The position numbers and the translations under genes were made by a program. A stretch of DNA of 64,000 nucleotides from Plumapathes pennacea (taxonomy: Eukaryota; Cnidaria; Anthozoa; Antipatharia; Myriopathidae), in NCBI GenBank assembly GCA_964036295.1, contig OZ038462.1, forward strand, positions 9,248,267 to 9,312,266, written 5' to 3'. The notes under the pieces were generated by a model that was not told the DNA's origin, made no database searches, and saw only the letters and a list, made by a program, of their open reading frames with translations. The stretch's first letter is position 1; every line of letters starts with the position of its first letter. Below are positions 63,943 through 64,000 of the stretch, piece after piece.

Positions 63943-64000
63943 TAATGTATGCACAACTCCTGATACAAAGTCATTCACAAGGTGGATGCTTAAAGAGTGG

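Overview
This is a eukaryotic, intron-rich, AT-rich and heavily transposon-laden window. The gene content (a mitochondrial BCKDHB-like gene in tandem and a secreted PAN-EGF-fibrinogen protein), a 2A-like motif in a mobile-element ORF and many short inverted-repeat elements suggest a cnidarian, most likely a coral or sea anemone. That assignment is inference; no rRNA or mitochondrial marker is present. There is one assembly gap of 200 N (42974-43173).

Gene layout. (1) BCKDHB copy A, + strand, exons 2-10 at 486-7496; its first exon lies left of the window. (2) BCKDHB copy B, + strand, complete with 10 exons at 21425-37066, including the mitochondrial presequence exon. Exon lengths and phases are the same in A and B, so they are a tandem duplication with a period near 25.5 kb at exon 2; homology continues about 2 kb past the stop codons. 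B has lost the active-site histidine that A keeps. (3) A three-exon secreted PAN/apple + EGF + fibrinogen-C protein, + strand, 39740-45388. (4) Weaker gene-like loci: a basic 106-residue ORF (54620-54940, -) and a fragment of a repeated cnidarian family of unknown function (61779-62378, -).

Mobile DNA fills most of the rest. 9.7-21.4 kb holds a Helitron-like family arranged head to tail, whose longest copy encodes a basic region, a 2A-like ribosome-skipping motif and a cysteine-protease-like domain. That copy is interrupted by a 1278-bp near-perfect palindrome with a 7-bp target duplication; a second, shorter member of the palindrome family is nested in another element directly upstream of BCKDHB copy B. 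The introns of copy B collect many inverted-repeat elements, one carrying a histone-type 3' stem-loop behind CCAAT and TATA boxes. 48.8-53.0 kb is a tandem array with a unit near 345 bp that starts inside a LINE-type ORF1 remnant. 56.6-60.3 kb holds an AAT microsatellite, a pogo/Tigger-like piece and a LINE reverse transcriptase split by a 2.6-kb insertion.

The two BCKDHB copies act as paired filled and empty sites, so several element insertions can be placed before or after the duplication. All calls come from reading the sequence and from knowledge of the families; no database search was run.
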